Assembly (NCBI GenBank): GCA_007693335.1
Contig: REDU01000145.1
Span: 1-51,020 of the forward strand
Length of the DNA stretch: 51,020 nt
Direction of reading: 5' to 3'
DNA from: Ilumatobacter sp.
GTDB taxonomy: Bacteria > Actinomycetota > Acidimicrobiia > Acidimicrobiales > Ilumatobacteraceae
Below the pieces are notes generated by a model. The model was not told where the DNA came from, did no database searches, and worked only from the letters and a program-made list of their open reading frames with translations. Shown piece after piece: positions 25,049 to 33,373 of this stretch (position 1 is the first letter of the stretch; each line of letters starts with the position of its first letter). A program made the translations under genes and the position numbers.

Positions 25049-28000
25049 ATGTGCGGCATCATCGGCATCGTCAGCCGACCCAGCTCCCGGCCGGTCCCCG
25101 GTGCCGACGAAATCCTGGCAGGTCTCGATGCGGCACTCGACGCCCGACCCGACCCGGTCGCGGTGGCTCAGCACGTGGCCCGGGTCGACCGGTTGCTGCG
25201 CGGGGTGCCCGGGGTGCTCGCCCTCGCCGATCGCTTCGAGCTGGTGACCGGTGTCGTGGCCCGCCTCGACCAGATCGACGCCTTCGCCGACGAGCTCGAA
25301 CGGCACCTCGAGTCATCGGGTGCGTCACCCGACGAGCTCGAGGAAGGTGCTGCGGCGCTCAGCGCGGTGCGTGACGCCTCGTGGGCCGTGCGCCGCGATC
25401 GACTCCGCACCGCCGATGCCGTGGTCGATCTGACCGGCCGCGACGCCTCGCCGTCCACGGTGGCCGGGTACCTCTCGGTGCAGCAGGCGCTGTCGGCCAT
25501 CGACCGACTCGAGGTGCGCGGCCGCGACTCCGCCGGGCTCCACCTGTTCGTGTGGGGTCACGGCCTCGATCCCGCCGACCCCGGCATCGAGCAGCTGCTG
25601 CGCGGCCGGGCCGACGATGCCCTCTTCCAGTCGGGTGCCGTCCGCTGGGCCGACGGCTGTCTGTCGTTCGTCTACAAGGCGGCCGCCGAGATCGGCGAGC
25701 TCGGCGACAACACCCGGGTGCTGCGCACGGCCATCGCGGCCGACGAGTTGCTGCGCCGGGCGTTGATGGCGCCGTCGAGCCGGGTCGCGGTGCTGGGTCA
25801 CACGCGGTGGGCCAGCGTCGGCATCATCTCCGAGCCCAACACCCACCCGCTCAACAGCGACGAGGAGCGCGCCGTGTCACCGCACTCGCCGTACCTGGTG
25901 GCGGCGCTCAACGGCGATGTCGACAATCACGCCGATCTGCGGATCGAGCACTCACTGCACATCGCCGGCCCGATCACGACCGACGCCAAGGTGATCCCCG
26001 CGATGGTCGCCCGAGCGCTGCACGAGGGCGCCGATCTGGTGGAGGGCTTCCGCCGTACGGTCGAGTCGTTCGAGGGTTCGGTCGCCATCGGTGCCGCGAG
26101 CGCATCGTCGCCCGGGCAGTTGCTCCTGGCGCTCCGCGGGAGCGGGCAGGGGATGTACGTCGGCCTGGCCGACGATCGGTACGTGGTCGCGAGCGAACCG
26201 TACGGCGTGGTCGAGGAGACCGATCGTTACGTGCGGATGGACGGCGAGAGCGGCGGTGAGATCATCGTGCTCGACGCCGCCAGCGCGACCGCTGACGGCG
26301 CAACCGACGACGGGGGACTCGCGGCGTTGCGGCGACTCGGTTACGACGGTATCGAGCGGCCGGTCACCGAGGCCGACGTGGTGACCGCCGAGGTGACCAC
26401 ACGCGACATCGATCGGGGCGATGCGCCCCACTTCCTGCTCAAGGAGATCACCGAGGCGCCGGAGAGCTTCCGCAAGACCCTGCGCGGCAAGATCGTCGAC
26501 GATGCCGACGGCGTGCTCCGCGCCGTCGTCGGTGAGCGGGCGTTGCCGCCGGCCGTGGCGGCCCGGTTGGCCGACGGATCGATCACGCGCATCCGGGTGA
26601 TCGGTCAGGGCACCGCCGCCGTGGCCGGACAGAGCACCGCCGCGCTGCTCGACGAGCTCCTGGGCGGGGCGATCGACATCGCCGCCACCACGGCCACCGA
26701 GCTGTCGGGGTTCGGGATGCGTCTCGACATGAGCGACACGCTGGCCATCGCCGTGAGCCAGAGCGGTACCACCACCGACACCAACCGGACCGTGGATCTG
26801 CTCCGCGCTCGGGGCGCCGCCGTGCTCGGCATCGTGAACCGACGCGGGAGCGATCTGGTCGACAAGGCCGACGGGGTGATGTACACGTCCGACGGCCGAG
26901 ATGTGGAGATGAGCGTGGCGTCCACCAAGGCGTTCTACGCTCAGGTGGCCGCCGGCGCCCTGTTGGCCTGCGCCGTGGTCGAGGCCACCGGCCGCGGCGA
27001 CGCCGGCCGCCGTCACCGCCTGCTCGACGCGCTCCGCTCGATGCCCGACGCGCTCAACGAGGTGCTGGCACGTCGTGACGTGATCGCCGACGCCGCGCAC
27101 CGGTTCGCTCCCGGCAAGCGGTACTGGGCGGTCGTGGGCAACGGCCCCAACCGGGTGGCCGCCGAGGAGGTCCGGATCAAGCTCAGCGAGCTCTGCTACA
27201 AGTCGATCTCCTGCGACGCCACCGAGGACAAGAAGCACATCGACCTGTCGTCGGAGCCGCTCATCCTGGTGTGCGCCGCCGGGCTCCGGGGTGGTACCGC
27301 CAGCGACGTGGCCAAGGAGACAGCCATCTTCCGCGCCCACAAGGCCACCCCCATCGTGATCGCCGACGACGGCGAGACCCGGTACTCGTCGGTCGCCACC
27401 ATCTCGGTGCCGCCGGTCGACCCGGCGCTCGGATTCGTGCTGTCGGCCATGGTCGGCCACCTGTTCGGTTACGAGGCCGCCCTCGCGATCGACGCGTCGG
27501 CGCTCCCGCTCCGCGAGGCCCGCGAGGCGATCGAGCGCGTGGCTGCCACCGCGGATGCCCCCGACGCCGCGCTCTCACGACTGCGCGTCGAGCTGGCACC
27601 ACACGCCGAGCACTATCTCGAGACGCTCGGCTCCGGGCGCTACGACGGTCAGCTCGAAGCGAGCACCGCGCTGCAGCTCGCCAGTCTGTTGCGGGACCTG
27701 GGCGCGCCGTACCCGGTCGAGGAGTACCAGCGACGCACCGGCAAGGTCGGCACCCCGACGGCACTGATCGACGAGGTCGCAGGAGCGCTCACCCGCGCCG
27801 TCGAAGAGCTCACCCGCCCGGTCGACGCCATCAAGCACCAGGCCAAGACCGTCACGGTCGGTATCTCGCGCAGCGACGAGGGAGTGCTCGACCGGGCCCT
27901 CGTGCAGGCCACGCTCACGGCCGGTGCCGGACGCGACGCACTCAGCTACCGGACGCTGAAGGTGCTGGCCGATCTCGACCCGGCGGTGGCCGACGTGGTC

Positions 28001-28426
28001 GGTTTCACCCGCTACGCCATCGACGGAGCGCACATCTCGGTGATCGATCGTGGCGGCATCTCCCGCGATCTGCCCAGTCGGATCGACGTCAACAGCCAGC
28101 TCTCCGGTACGAAGCGTCGCGTGGCCGACGAGCGCGAGGTGCTCGTCGCCCGTGGCCGCGGTGACGGTCGCACCCTCATCTTCGTGCCAGAGGTCAAGGC
28201 CGACACGTGCGTGGGCATCACGCTGCTGCACGTCCGCTTCGCCGATCGTCTCGAGCCGTCGGTGATGCGCTCGGTGCTGCAGGGGTACGACCGGCGCTAC
28301 GACCGTCTGGTCGACTGGGTGGTCGAGACCGAGGGTCACTTCGACGACACCCGGCTCGGGCTCCTCCCGGTCGACGATCTCCTGATCAAGCCGATCTCCG
28401 ACACCGCCGACCTCTGGCGCTCGTGA
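25049..28426 (+). CDS. glmS: Giant glutamine-fructose-6-phosphate aminotransferase-like protein (GlmS variant, 1125 aa)
   Basis: GlmS normally has about 600-625 residues; this has 1125. MCGIIGIV (Cys2 nucleophile) is followed by a 130-150-residue insert before RGRDSAG (157-163). The glutaminase then resumes with GHTRWAS (250-256, Arg253), NTHP, LNGDVDNH (Asn288, Gly289) and TDAKVI (Asp312). HFLLKEITEAPESFRKTL (461-478) starts the isomerase half. SIS1 shows GQGTAAVAGQST and SQSGTTTDTN (570-579); SIS2 shows VVGNGPNRVAAEEVRIKLSE (695-714) and EDKKH (726-730), matching the catalytic E..KH of GlmS. A second insert (about 815-925) precedes QAKTVTVG (931-938), resembling the usual C-terminal LAKSVTVE. 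About 187 further residues have no domain I recognise. Beside glmM, so glucosamine-6-P synthesis is the likely role. Confidence 0.85.
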   Translation: MCGIIGIVSRPSSRPVPGADEILAGLDAALDARPDPVAVAQHVARVDRLLRGVPGVLALADRFELVTGVVARLDQIDAFADELERHLESSGASPDELEEGAAALSAVRDASWAVRRDRLRTADAVVDLTGRDASPSTVAGYLSVQQALSAIDRLEVRGRDSAGLHLFVWGHGLDPADPGIEQLLRGRADDALFQSGAVRWADGCLSFVYKAAAEIGELGDNTRVLRTAIAADELLRRALMAPSSRVAVLGHTRWASVGIISEPNTHPLNSDEERAVSPHSPYLVAALNGDVDNHADLRIEHSLHIAGPITTDAKVIPAMVARALHEGADLVEGFRRTVESFEGSVAIGAASASSPGQLLLALRGSGQGMYVGLADDRYVVASEPYGVVEETDRYVRMDGESGGEIIVLDAASATADGATDDGGLAALRRLGYDGIERPVTEADVVTAEVTTRDIDRGDAPHFLLKEITEAPESFRKTLRGKIVDDADGVLRAVVGERALPPAVAARLADGSITRIRVIGQGTAAVAGQSTAALLDELLGGAIDIAATTATELSGFGMRLDMSDTLAIAVSQSGTTTDTNRTVDLLRARGAAVLGIVNRRGSDLVDKADGVMYTSDGRDVEMSVASTKAFYAQVAAGALLACAVVEATGRGDAGRRHRLLDALRSMPDALNEVLARRDVIADAAHRFAPGKRYWAVVGNGPNRVAAEEVRIKLSELCYKSISCDATEDKKHIDLSSEPLILVCAAGLRGGTASDVAKETAIFRAHKATPIVIADDGETRYSSVATISVPPVDPALGFVLSAMVGHLFGYEAALAIDASALPLREAREAIERVAATADAPDAALSRLRVELAPHAEHYLETLGSGRYDGQLEASTALQLASLLRDLGAPYPVEEYQRRTGKVGTPTALIDEVAGALTRAVEELTRPVDAIKHQAKTVTVGISRSDEGVLDRALVQATLTAGAGRDALSYRTLKVLADLDPAVADVVGFTRYAIDGAHISVIDRGGISRDLPSRIDVNSQLSGTKRRVADEREVLVARGRGDGRTLIFVPEVKADTCVGITLLHVRFADRLEPSVMRSVLQGYDRRYDRLVDWVVETEGHFDDTRLGLLPVDDLLIKPISDTADLWRS

Positions 28427-28432
28427 CCGGAC

Positions 28433-28798
28433 ATGATCGGGATCGGCGTCGACGTGGTCGAGATCGAACGCTTCCGCCGTTCGCTCGAACGCACGCCGTC
28501 GATGCGGACCCGCCTGTTCGTGCCGTCCGAACTGGCCGACGTGGCGTCACGGGTCGACCCCGTCCCGGCGCTGGCCGCGCGCTTCGCCGCCCGTGAGGCG
28601 CTGATGAAGTCGCTCGGTGTGGGCCTCGGGGCGTTCGGGTTCCACGAGGCCTGGGTCGAGCGGGCCGCGTCGGGGGCGCCGTCGATCGTGGTGTCGGGGC
28701 GGGCGGCCGAGCTGGCTGCCGAGGCCGGAGTTCAGCGGTGGCATCTCAGCCTCAGCCACGTCGATCTCGTCGCCATCGCCTACGTGGTGGCCGAGTAA
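28433..28798 (+). CDS. acpS: Holo-[acyl-carrier-protein] synthase
   Basis: A 121-residue enzyme that transfers 4'-phosphopantetheine from CoA to ACP. MIGIGVDVVEIERF holds the metal-binding Asp7, and R-F-A-A-R-E-A-L-M-K-S-L-G the catalytic Glu and Lys. H-L-S-L-S-H follows near the C-terminus. Length typical of AcpS. Seven bases after the glmS stop, so possibly co-transcribed. Confidence 0.94.
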   Translation: MIGIGVDVVEIERFRRSLERTPSMRTRLFVPSELADVASRVDPVPALAARFAAREALMKSLGVGLGAFGFHEAWVERAASGAPSIVVSGRAAELAAEAGVQRWHLSLSHVDLVAIAYVVAE

Positions 28799-28803
28799 CG
28801 GCC

Positions 28804-28809
28804 TACGCT
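28804..28809 (+). promoter_or_regulatory. -10 element for leaderless nnr (TACGCT)
   Basis: TACGCT is six bases after acpS and ends 6 nt before GTG 28816. It supports GTG 28816 over start codons lying inside acpS. Confidence 0.45.
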
Positions 28810-28815
28810 GACCGG

Positions 28816-30186
28816 GTGATCCCCGTCCTGACCCCGGTCGAGATGCGTGCGGTCGATGCCGCCGCCGACGAGTCGGTCGACGTGCTCATCGAGCGGGCGG
28901 GCGCAGCAGTGGCCCGTCAGGCCACCCGGATGCTGGGAGGCACGTACGGCCGCGTGGTGCACGTGATCGCCGGACCCGGGAACAACGGTGCCGACGGTCG
29001 AGCCGCTGCGGCCCGGCTCCGAGCCCGCGGCGTCACGGTGCGAACGTTCCCGGCCGATGCGTGCCCCGATCACCTCCCGCCTGCAGATCTCGTGATCGAC
29101 GCCGCGTACGGCACCGGCTTCCGCGCCACGTGGCATCCACCTGATGTGGGCGGCACGCCGGTGCTGGCCGTCGACATCCCCAGCGGGGTCGACGGACTCA
29201 CGGGCTCGGTGTCGGGTGAGGTCCTGTCCGCCGAGGTGACCATCACGTTCGCGGCGGCCAAGCCCGGGTTGTACCTCGGCGAGGGCCGTTCGCTGGCCGG
29301 TGAGGTGGTCGTGGCCGACATCGGCCTCGACACGTCGCGTGCCACCATCCACCGCGTCGAGGCCGCCGACGTGGCCGGGTGGTTGCGACCCCGTTCGGTC
29401 ACGGCGCACAAGTGGACCAACGCCGTCCGGGTGGTGGCCGGCAGCCCCGGTATGACCGGCGCGGCCCATCTGGTCGCGGCCGCCGCCCAGCGCGCTGGTG
29501 CCGGCATCGTGCACCTCTCGAGCCCGGGCATCGACGGCGATCCACCGGTCGAAGTGGTCTCGCGTCGTGTCCCCGCCTTCGATTGGCACACCCCGGTGCT
29601 GTCCGATCTCCACCGCTTCGGTGCCCTGGTGATCGGGCCGGGGCTCGGCCGCGAGGACTACAGCGTCCCGTCGGTCACCGAGGTGGTGGCCGACGCCGTG
29701 GTGCCGGTGGTGGTGGACGGCGACGGATTGTTCGCGCTCTCCTGGAACGAGGCGGGCGCCCCGGTGATGTTGCGCAACCGCGAGGTGCCCACGCTGCTCA
29801 CCCCGCACGATGGCGAGTTCACCCTGCTCACCGGATCGCACCCGGGTGCCGACCGTGTGCTCGCGACGCGTCGGTTGGCGGCCGACACCGGTGCGGCCGT
29901 GCTCCTGAAGGGTCCGGTGACCGTGATCGCGGCCCCCGACGGTCGGGTGCGACTGGTGACCGACGGCGACGAACGACTGGCCACTGCCGGCAGCGGCGAT
30001 GTGCTGTCGGGCATCGTCGGCGCCCTGATCGCCACTGGCATCCCGGTGTTCGACGCCGCCGCCGCCGCTGCCTGGATCCACGCCGCCGCCGGACGCGCCA
30101 CCGCTCCTCGGGGTACGGTGGCCAGCGATCTCGTGACGGCGCTGCCGCAGGTGTTCGCCCCGTTGCTCGTCGATCCCGAGCCGTGA
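28816..30186 (+). CDS. nnr: Bifunctional NAD(P)H-hydrate epimerase / ADP-dependent NAD(P)H-hydrate dehydratase
   Basis: A 456-residue fusion repairing hydrated NAD(P)H. The N-terminal YjeF epimerase domain (1 to about 205) has G-P-G-N-N-G-A-D-G-R and V-L-A-V-D-I-P-S-G-V-D-G. The C-terminal ribokinase-like dehydratase domain begins H-K-W-T-N-A-V-R-V-V-A-G-S and carries L-T-P-H-D-G-E-F, L-L-K-G-P-V-T-V-I and T-A-G-S-G-D-V-L-S-G-I-V-G. Start GTG 28816 gives IPVLTPVEMRAVDAAA, the usual beginning. Overlaps alr by GTGA. The acpS-nnr-alr order is common in bacteria. Confidence 0.93.
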   Translation: MIPVLTPVEMRAVDAAADESVDVLIERAGAAVARQATRMLGGTYGRVVHVIAGPGNNGADGRAAAARLRARGVTVRTFPADACPDHLPPADLVIDAAYGTGFRATWHPPDVGGTPVLAVDIPSGVDGLTGSVSGEVLSAEVTITFAAAKPGLYLGEGRSLAGEVVVADIGLDTSRATIHRVEAADVAGWLRPRSVTAHKWTNAVRVVAGSPGMTGAAHLVAAAAQRAGAGIVHLSSPGIDGDPPVEVVSRRVPAFDWHTPVLSDLHRFGALVIGPGLGREDYSVPSVTEVVADAVVPVVVDGDGLFALSWNEAGAPVMLRNREVPTLLTPHDGEFTLLTGSHPGADRVLATRRLAADTGAAVLLKGPVTVIAAPDGRVRLVTDGDERLATAGSGDVLSGIVGALIATGIPVFDAAAAAAWIHAAAGRATAPRGTVASDLVTALPQVFAPLLVDPEP

Positions 30187-31325
30187 GCGGCCGTTGGGCC
30201 TGGGCCGAGGTCGACCTCGGCGCGATCACCCACAACGTGGGTGTGCTGCGCCAGGCCGCCGCCCCGGCCGAGGTCTGGGCGGTGGTGAAGGCCGACGGGT
30301 ACGGCCACGGTGCCGTGGCCGTGGCGGGCGCGGCGTTGGCCGCCGGTGCCACGGGCCTGTGCGTGGCACTGGTGCAGGAGGGCGTCGAGCTGCGGCGTGC
30401 CGGCTTCGGCGCGCCGATCCTGGTGCTCAGCGAGCAGCCGCACGCCCAACTCGGTGAGCTGCTGGCGGCGGGGTTGACGCCCACGGTGTACTCCGTGGCC
30501 ACGGTCGAGAGGCTCGTCGACGCCGGTGCCCGCGACGTCGCGGTGCACGTGAAGGTCGACACCGGCATGCAGCGGGTGGGTGCGCCGCCCGACGCGGCGC
30601 ACGAGGTGGTCGACGCCGTGCTCGCCGCCGCCCCGGCGTTGCGCCTCGCCGGTGTCTCGACCCACCTCGCGGTGGCCGACGATCCCGACGATCCGATGTC
30701 GGCCCGTCAGCTCGCCGACTTCGACGGATGGCTCGCCGCCCTCGCGCCTCGCCTGGCGGCGGCGGGGCTCGACCGCGATCGTCTCACGGTGCACACGGCG
30801 AACTCTGCCGGAGCGCTGGCCCACCCCGGCGCTCGTCGATCGGTGGTGCGAGCAGGCATCGCCATGTACGGGATCTCGCCGGGTCCTGGGGTCGACCGGT
30901 TGGCGAGCGGCCTCCGGCCTGCGATGCGGTTGGTGGCGCGGGTGTCGTTCGTGAAGCCCGTCGCGGCCGGATCCCGCATCTCGTACGGACTCCGGCACAC
31001 CTTCGAGCGCGCCACCACCGTGGCGACCGTGCCGCTCGGGTATGCCGATGGTGTGCCGCGGCGGTTGTCGACCACCGGCGGCGAGGTGCTCGTGGGCGGG
31101 CGGCGGTGCCCGATCGTCGGGGTGGTGACGATGGACCAACTGATGGTGGACGTGGGTGACGCCCCGGTCGCGATCGGTGACGAGGTGGTGCTCCTGGGTC
31201 GTCAGACCGGTCCCGACGGTGCGGTCGACGAGATCCGTGCCGAGGAGTGGGCGGACCGCCTCGACACGATCGGCTACGAGATCGTCTGCGGTATCAGTGG
31301 GCGCGTCGAACGCCTGACGGGCTGA
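30183..31325 (+). CDS. alr: Alanine racemase
   Basis: A 380-residue PLP enzyme making D-alanine for peptidoglycan. The PLP lysine is Lys36 in A-V-V-K-A-D-G-Y-G-H-G, and the second catalytic residue Tyr268 lies in R-I-S-Y-G-L-R-H-T-F. The domain junction P-L-G-Y-A-D-G-V-P-R and V-T-M-D-Q-L-M-V-D-V are clear. Start GTG 30183 overlaps the nnr stop; the longer open frame upstream is only a shadow of nnr. The 3' end runs into a short tandem duplication. Confidence 0.95.
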   Translation: MSGRWAWAEVDLGAITHNVGVLRQAAAPAEVWAVVKADGYGHGAVAVAGAALAAGATGLCVALVQEGVELRRAGFGAPILVLSEQPHAQLGELLAAGLTPTVYSVATVERLVDAGARDVAVHVKVDTGMQRVGAPPDAAHEVVDAVLAAAPALRLAGVSTHLAVADDPDDPMSARQLADFDGWLAALAPRLAAAGLDRDRLTVHTANSAGALAHPGARRSVVRAGIAMYGISPGPGVDRLASGLRPAMRLVARVSFVKPVAAGSRISYGLRHTFERATTVATVPLGYADGVPRRLSTTGGEVLVGGRRCPIVGVVTMDQLMVDVGDAPVAIGDEVVLLGRQTGPDGAVDEIRAEEWADRLDTIGYEIVCGISGRVERLTG

Positions 31326-31374
31326 TCCTCTGACGGGTGATCCTCTGACTCGATGACGGGGCCGGTCGTCAGAG
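31314..31374. repeat. Short tandem duplication and hairpin between convergent alr and aldehyde dehydrogenase
   Basis: CTGACGGGCTGATCCT (31314-31329), CTGACGGGTGATCCT (31330-31344) and CTGAC (31345-31349) are 2.3 tandem copies of a 15-16-bp unit spanning the alr stop codon. CTCTGAC (31343-31349) and GTCAGAG (31368-31374) then form a 7-bp inverted repeat reaching the end of the convergent gene; a bidirectional terminator is likely. Confidence 0.5.
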
Positions 31375-32763
31375 TGCCCGGCGCAGCACCCGCTGCTTCC
31401 ACCGCCCGTACGGCGGGTACATCAGCGCCGGATCGGGCTTCAGGCGCTTGGTGAGCACGGGTTTGTGGTGCGTGAAGACGTCGAAGCCGGCCTTGCCGTG
31501 ATAGGCGCCCATGCCGCTCGGCCCGACGCCGCCGAAGGGGAGGTCGTTCACGGCGAGGTGGAGCAGGGTGTGGTTGATCGTGATCCCACCGGCCGAGGTG
31601 CGGTCGACGATCCGTTGCTGCACCCCCTCGTCGTCGGTGAAGGCGTACAGCGCCAGTGGTTTCTCCCGGGCGTTCACGAACTCGATGGCGGCGTCGGGTC
31701 CGTCCACCGCCAGCACCGGCAGGATCGGCCCGAAGATCTCCTCCTGCATCACGGTGGCACCGGGGGTGACACCGCGCAGCACGGTGGGTGCGATGTACCG
31801 CCGGGACCGATCGTGCTGGCCGCCGTGGGCCACCGCCTCGTACCCGTCGCCGTCGAGCAGGGCGGTCAGGCGATCGTGGTGCCGTTCGTTGACGATGCGG
31901 GCGTAGTCGGGCGATGCGGCCGGATCACTGCCGTACGAGCTGACGATGGCCGTACCGAGCGCGGCGACGAAGGCATCCTCGAGCTGTCGATCGACCAGCA
32001 CGTAGTCGGGTGCCACACAGGTCTGTCCGGCGTTGACGAACTTGCCCCAGGCGATGCGACGGGCGGCCACCGTCACGTCGGTGGGTGCGGTCACGATGGC
32101 CGGGCTCTTCCCGCCCAGCTCGAGCGTGACGGGGGTGAGGTGCTCGGCGGCGGCCCGCATCACCACGCGCCCGACGTTGCCGTTGCCGGTGTAGAAGACG
32201 TGGTCGAAGCGCTCCTCGAGCAGTGCCGTGGTCTCGGCCACGCCACCGGTCACGACCGCGACGATCCGCGGATCGACGAAGTCGCGTAGGCGCTGGTGCA
32301 GCAGTGCGGCGGTGGCCGGCGCGACCTCCGACGGCTTGAGCACGACGGTGTTCCCGGCGCTGACGGCCGCCACGAGCGGGGCCAGCACGAGCTGCAGTGG
32401 GTAGTTCCACGGAGCGATCACGAGCGCGGTGCCGAGCGGCTGCGGCTCGATGCGGGCGCTGCCGGGCCGCAGGGTCAGTGGCACCTTGACCTTCTGGGGG
32501 GCCATCCACTCCTCGAGGTGGTCGAGGGTGTGGTCGATCTCGCCGATCGTGAACCCGATCTCGGTGGTGTAGGCCTCGATCGGCGGTTTGCCGAGATCGC
32601 TGCGGAGTGCGTCGACGAGTTCGTCCTCGTGGTCGACGAGGAAGCGTCGCAACGCTCGCAGCTGGGTCTCGCGACGCTCGCGCGTGCGGAGGAGACCGTC
32701 GGTGAAGCCGTCGCGCACCTGCTGGACGAGGGTGGGGATCTCGGTGATCGGTGTCGGGGACAT
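31369..32763 (-). CDS. NAD(P)-dependent aldehyde dehydrogenase (class 3-like)
   Basis: A 464-residue enzyme oxidising an unknown aldehyde to its acid. The general base Glu215 is in L-E-L-G-G-K-S-P and the catalytic Cys249 in N-A-G-Q-T-C-V-A-P-D. V-I-A-P-W-N-Y-P-L-Q lies near 115-124, and the C-terminal F-G-G-V-G-P-S-G-M-G-A-Y-H-G-K-A-G-F resembles ALDH3/coniferyl-aldehyde-type enzymes that lack the long C-tail. ATG 32763 is chosen over 32772 because a TAGGGT -10 lies 7 nt upstream of it. It interrupts the usual alr-tsaE neighbourhood on the opposite strand. Confidence 0.92.
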   Translation of the reverse strand: MSPTPITEIPTLVQQVRDGFTDGLLRTRERRETQLRALRRFLVDHEDELVDALRSDLGKPPIEAYTTEIGFTIGEIDHTLDHLEEWMAPQKVKVPLTLRPGSARIEPQPLGTALVIAPWNYPLQLVLAPLVAAVSAGNTVVLKPSEVAPATAALLHQRLRDFVDPRIVAVVTGGVAETTALLEERFDHVFYTGNGNVGRVVMRAAAEHLTPVTLELGGKSPAIVTAPTDVTVAARRIAWGKFVNAGQTCVAPDYVLVDRQLEDAFVAALGTAIVSSYGSDPAASPDYARIVNERHHDRLTALLDGDGYEAVAHGGQHDRSRRYIAPTVLRGVTPGATVMQEEIFGPILPVLAVDGPDAAIEFVNAREKPLALYAFTDDEGVQQRIVDRTSAGGITINHTLLHLAVNDLPFGGVGPSGMGAYHGKAGFDVFTHHKPVLTKRLKPDPALMYPPYGRWKQRVLRRAL

Positions 32764-32770
32764 GCCACTC

Positions 32771-32776
32771 ACCCTA
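32771..32776 (-). promoter_or_regulatory. -10 element for leaderless aldehyde dehydrogenase (TAGGGT)
   Basis: On the minus strand TAGGGT ends 7 nt before ATG 32763. It lies only 10 bp from the divergent tsaE -10 at 32786-32791, so the two promoters must overlap. Confidence 0.5.
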
Positions 32777-32785
32777 CGGCTGCCC

Positions 32786-32791
32786 TAGCAT
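32786..32791 (+). promoter_or_regulatory. -10 element for leaderless tsaE (TAGCAT)
   Basis: TAGCAT ends 9 nt before ATG 32801; the same hexamer serves the rplC and infA promoters. No ribosome-binding site is seen before the ATG. Confidence 0.5.
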
Positions 32792-32800
32792 CAACTCGAG

Positions 32801-33301
32801 ATGCTGCTGCGAGCCGGCTCCGTCGAGATCACCCACGCCATCGCTGCCGCGGTGGCCGGTTTCGCGCGGCCAGGTGACATGATCGTGCTGGCCGGCGAGA
32901 TGGGCAGCGGCAAGACGGCGTTCGCGCAGGGGTTCGGCCGCGCGCTCGGGGTGACCGAGCCGATCACCTCACCCACCTTCACGCTGGTGCACAGCTACGA
33001 CTGCGGAAGGATCACCTTGCACCATGCCGATCTGTACCGACTCGAACGCACCGCCGAGGTGGCCGATCTGGCGCTCGTGGAGCTCGCCGAGTTCGACGGC
33101 ATCGTCCTGGTCGAGTGGGGCGACGTGGCCGGGGCCAGCCTGGGCGACCACCTCGAGGTGCGCCTCGGCGTGGACACCGACGCACTCCTGTCGGGCGATG
33201 GTGACGAGGAGCTGCGCAGCATCGAGCTCACGGCCGTGGGCCGGAGTTGGAGCCGACGGTGGGACCGTCTGAACACCGCACTGGAGCCGTACCGCTGGTG
33301 A
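32801..33301 (+). CDS. tsaE: tRNA threonylcarbamoyladenosine biosynthesis ATPase TsaE
   Basis: A 166-residue P-loop protein that partners TsaB-TsaD in t6A37 formation. The Walker A loop is A-G-E-M-G-S-G-K-T-A-F (Lys38). S-P-T-F-T-L-V-H-S-Y is the switch region, H-H-A-D-L-Y-R-L the conserved motif, and I-V-L-V-E-W-G-D the terminal motif with the invariant Trp. First of the tsaE-tsaB-rimI-tsaD set. Confidence 0.94.
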   Translation: MLLRAGSVEITHAIAAAVAGFARPGDMIVLAGEMGSGKTAFAQGFGRALGVTEPITSPTFTLVHSYDCGRITLHHADLYRLERTAEVADLALVELAEFDGIVLVEWGDVAGASLGDHLEVRLGVDTDALLSGDGDEELRSIELTAVGRSWSRRWDRLNTALEPYRW

Positions 33302-33317
33302 TGTCGTCCGTGTCGAG

Positions 33318-33373
33318 CCGTCCATGTTGATCCGTCCATGTTGATCCGTCCATGTTGATCCGTCCATGTTGAT
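33318..33373 (+). repeat. Four tandem 14-bp repeats containing the tsaB start codon
   Basis: CCGTCCATGTTGAT is repeated exactly four times (33318, 33332, 33346, 33360). Each unit holds an ATG; only the fourth (33366) is the tsaB start. Because 14 is not a multiple of three, the ATGs fall in rotating frames. Each of the first three opens a six-codon frame (M-L-I-R-P-C-stop), ending 4-6 nt past the next unit's ATG. Confidence 0.9.

Noticed and set aside
25952..27460. 502-codon minus-strand frame inside the glmS-like gene
   Set aside because: His/Gly/Val-rich shadow of a well-conserved coding frame; the plus strand shows clear SIS motifs throughout.
33318..33373. CRISPR-like repeat
   Set aside because: Units of 14 bp are directly adjacent with no spacers, and no cas gene is near; it is a simple tandem repeat.
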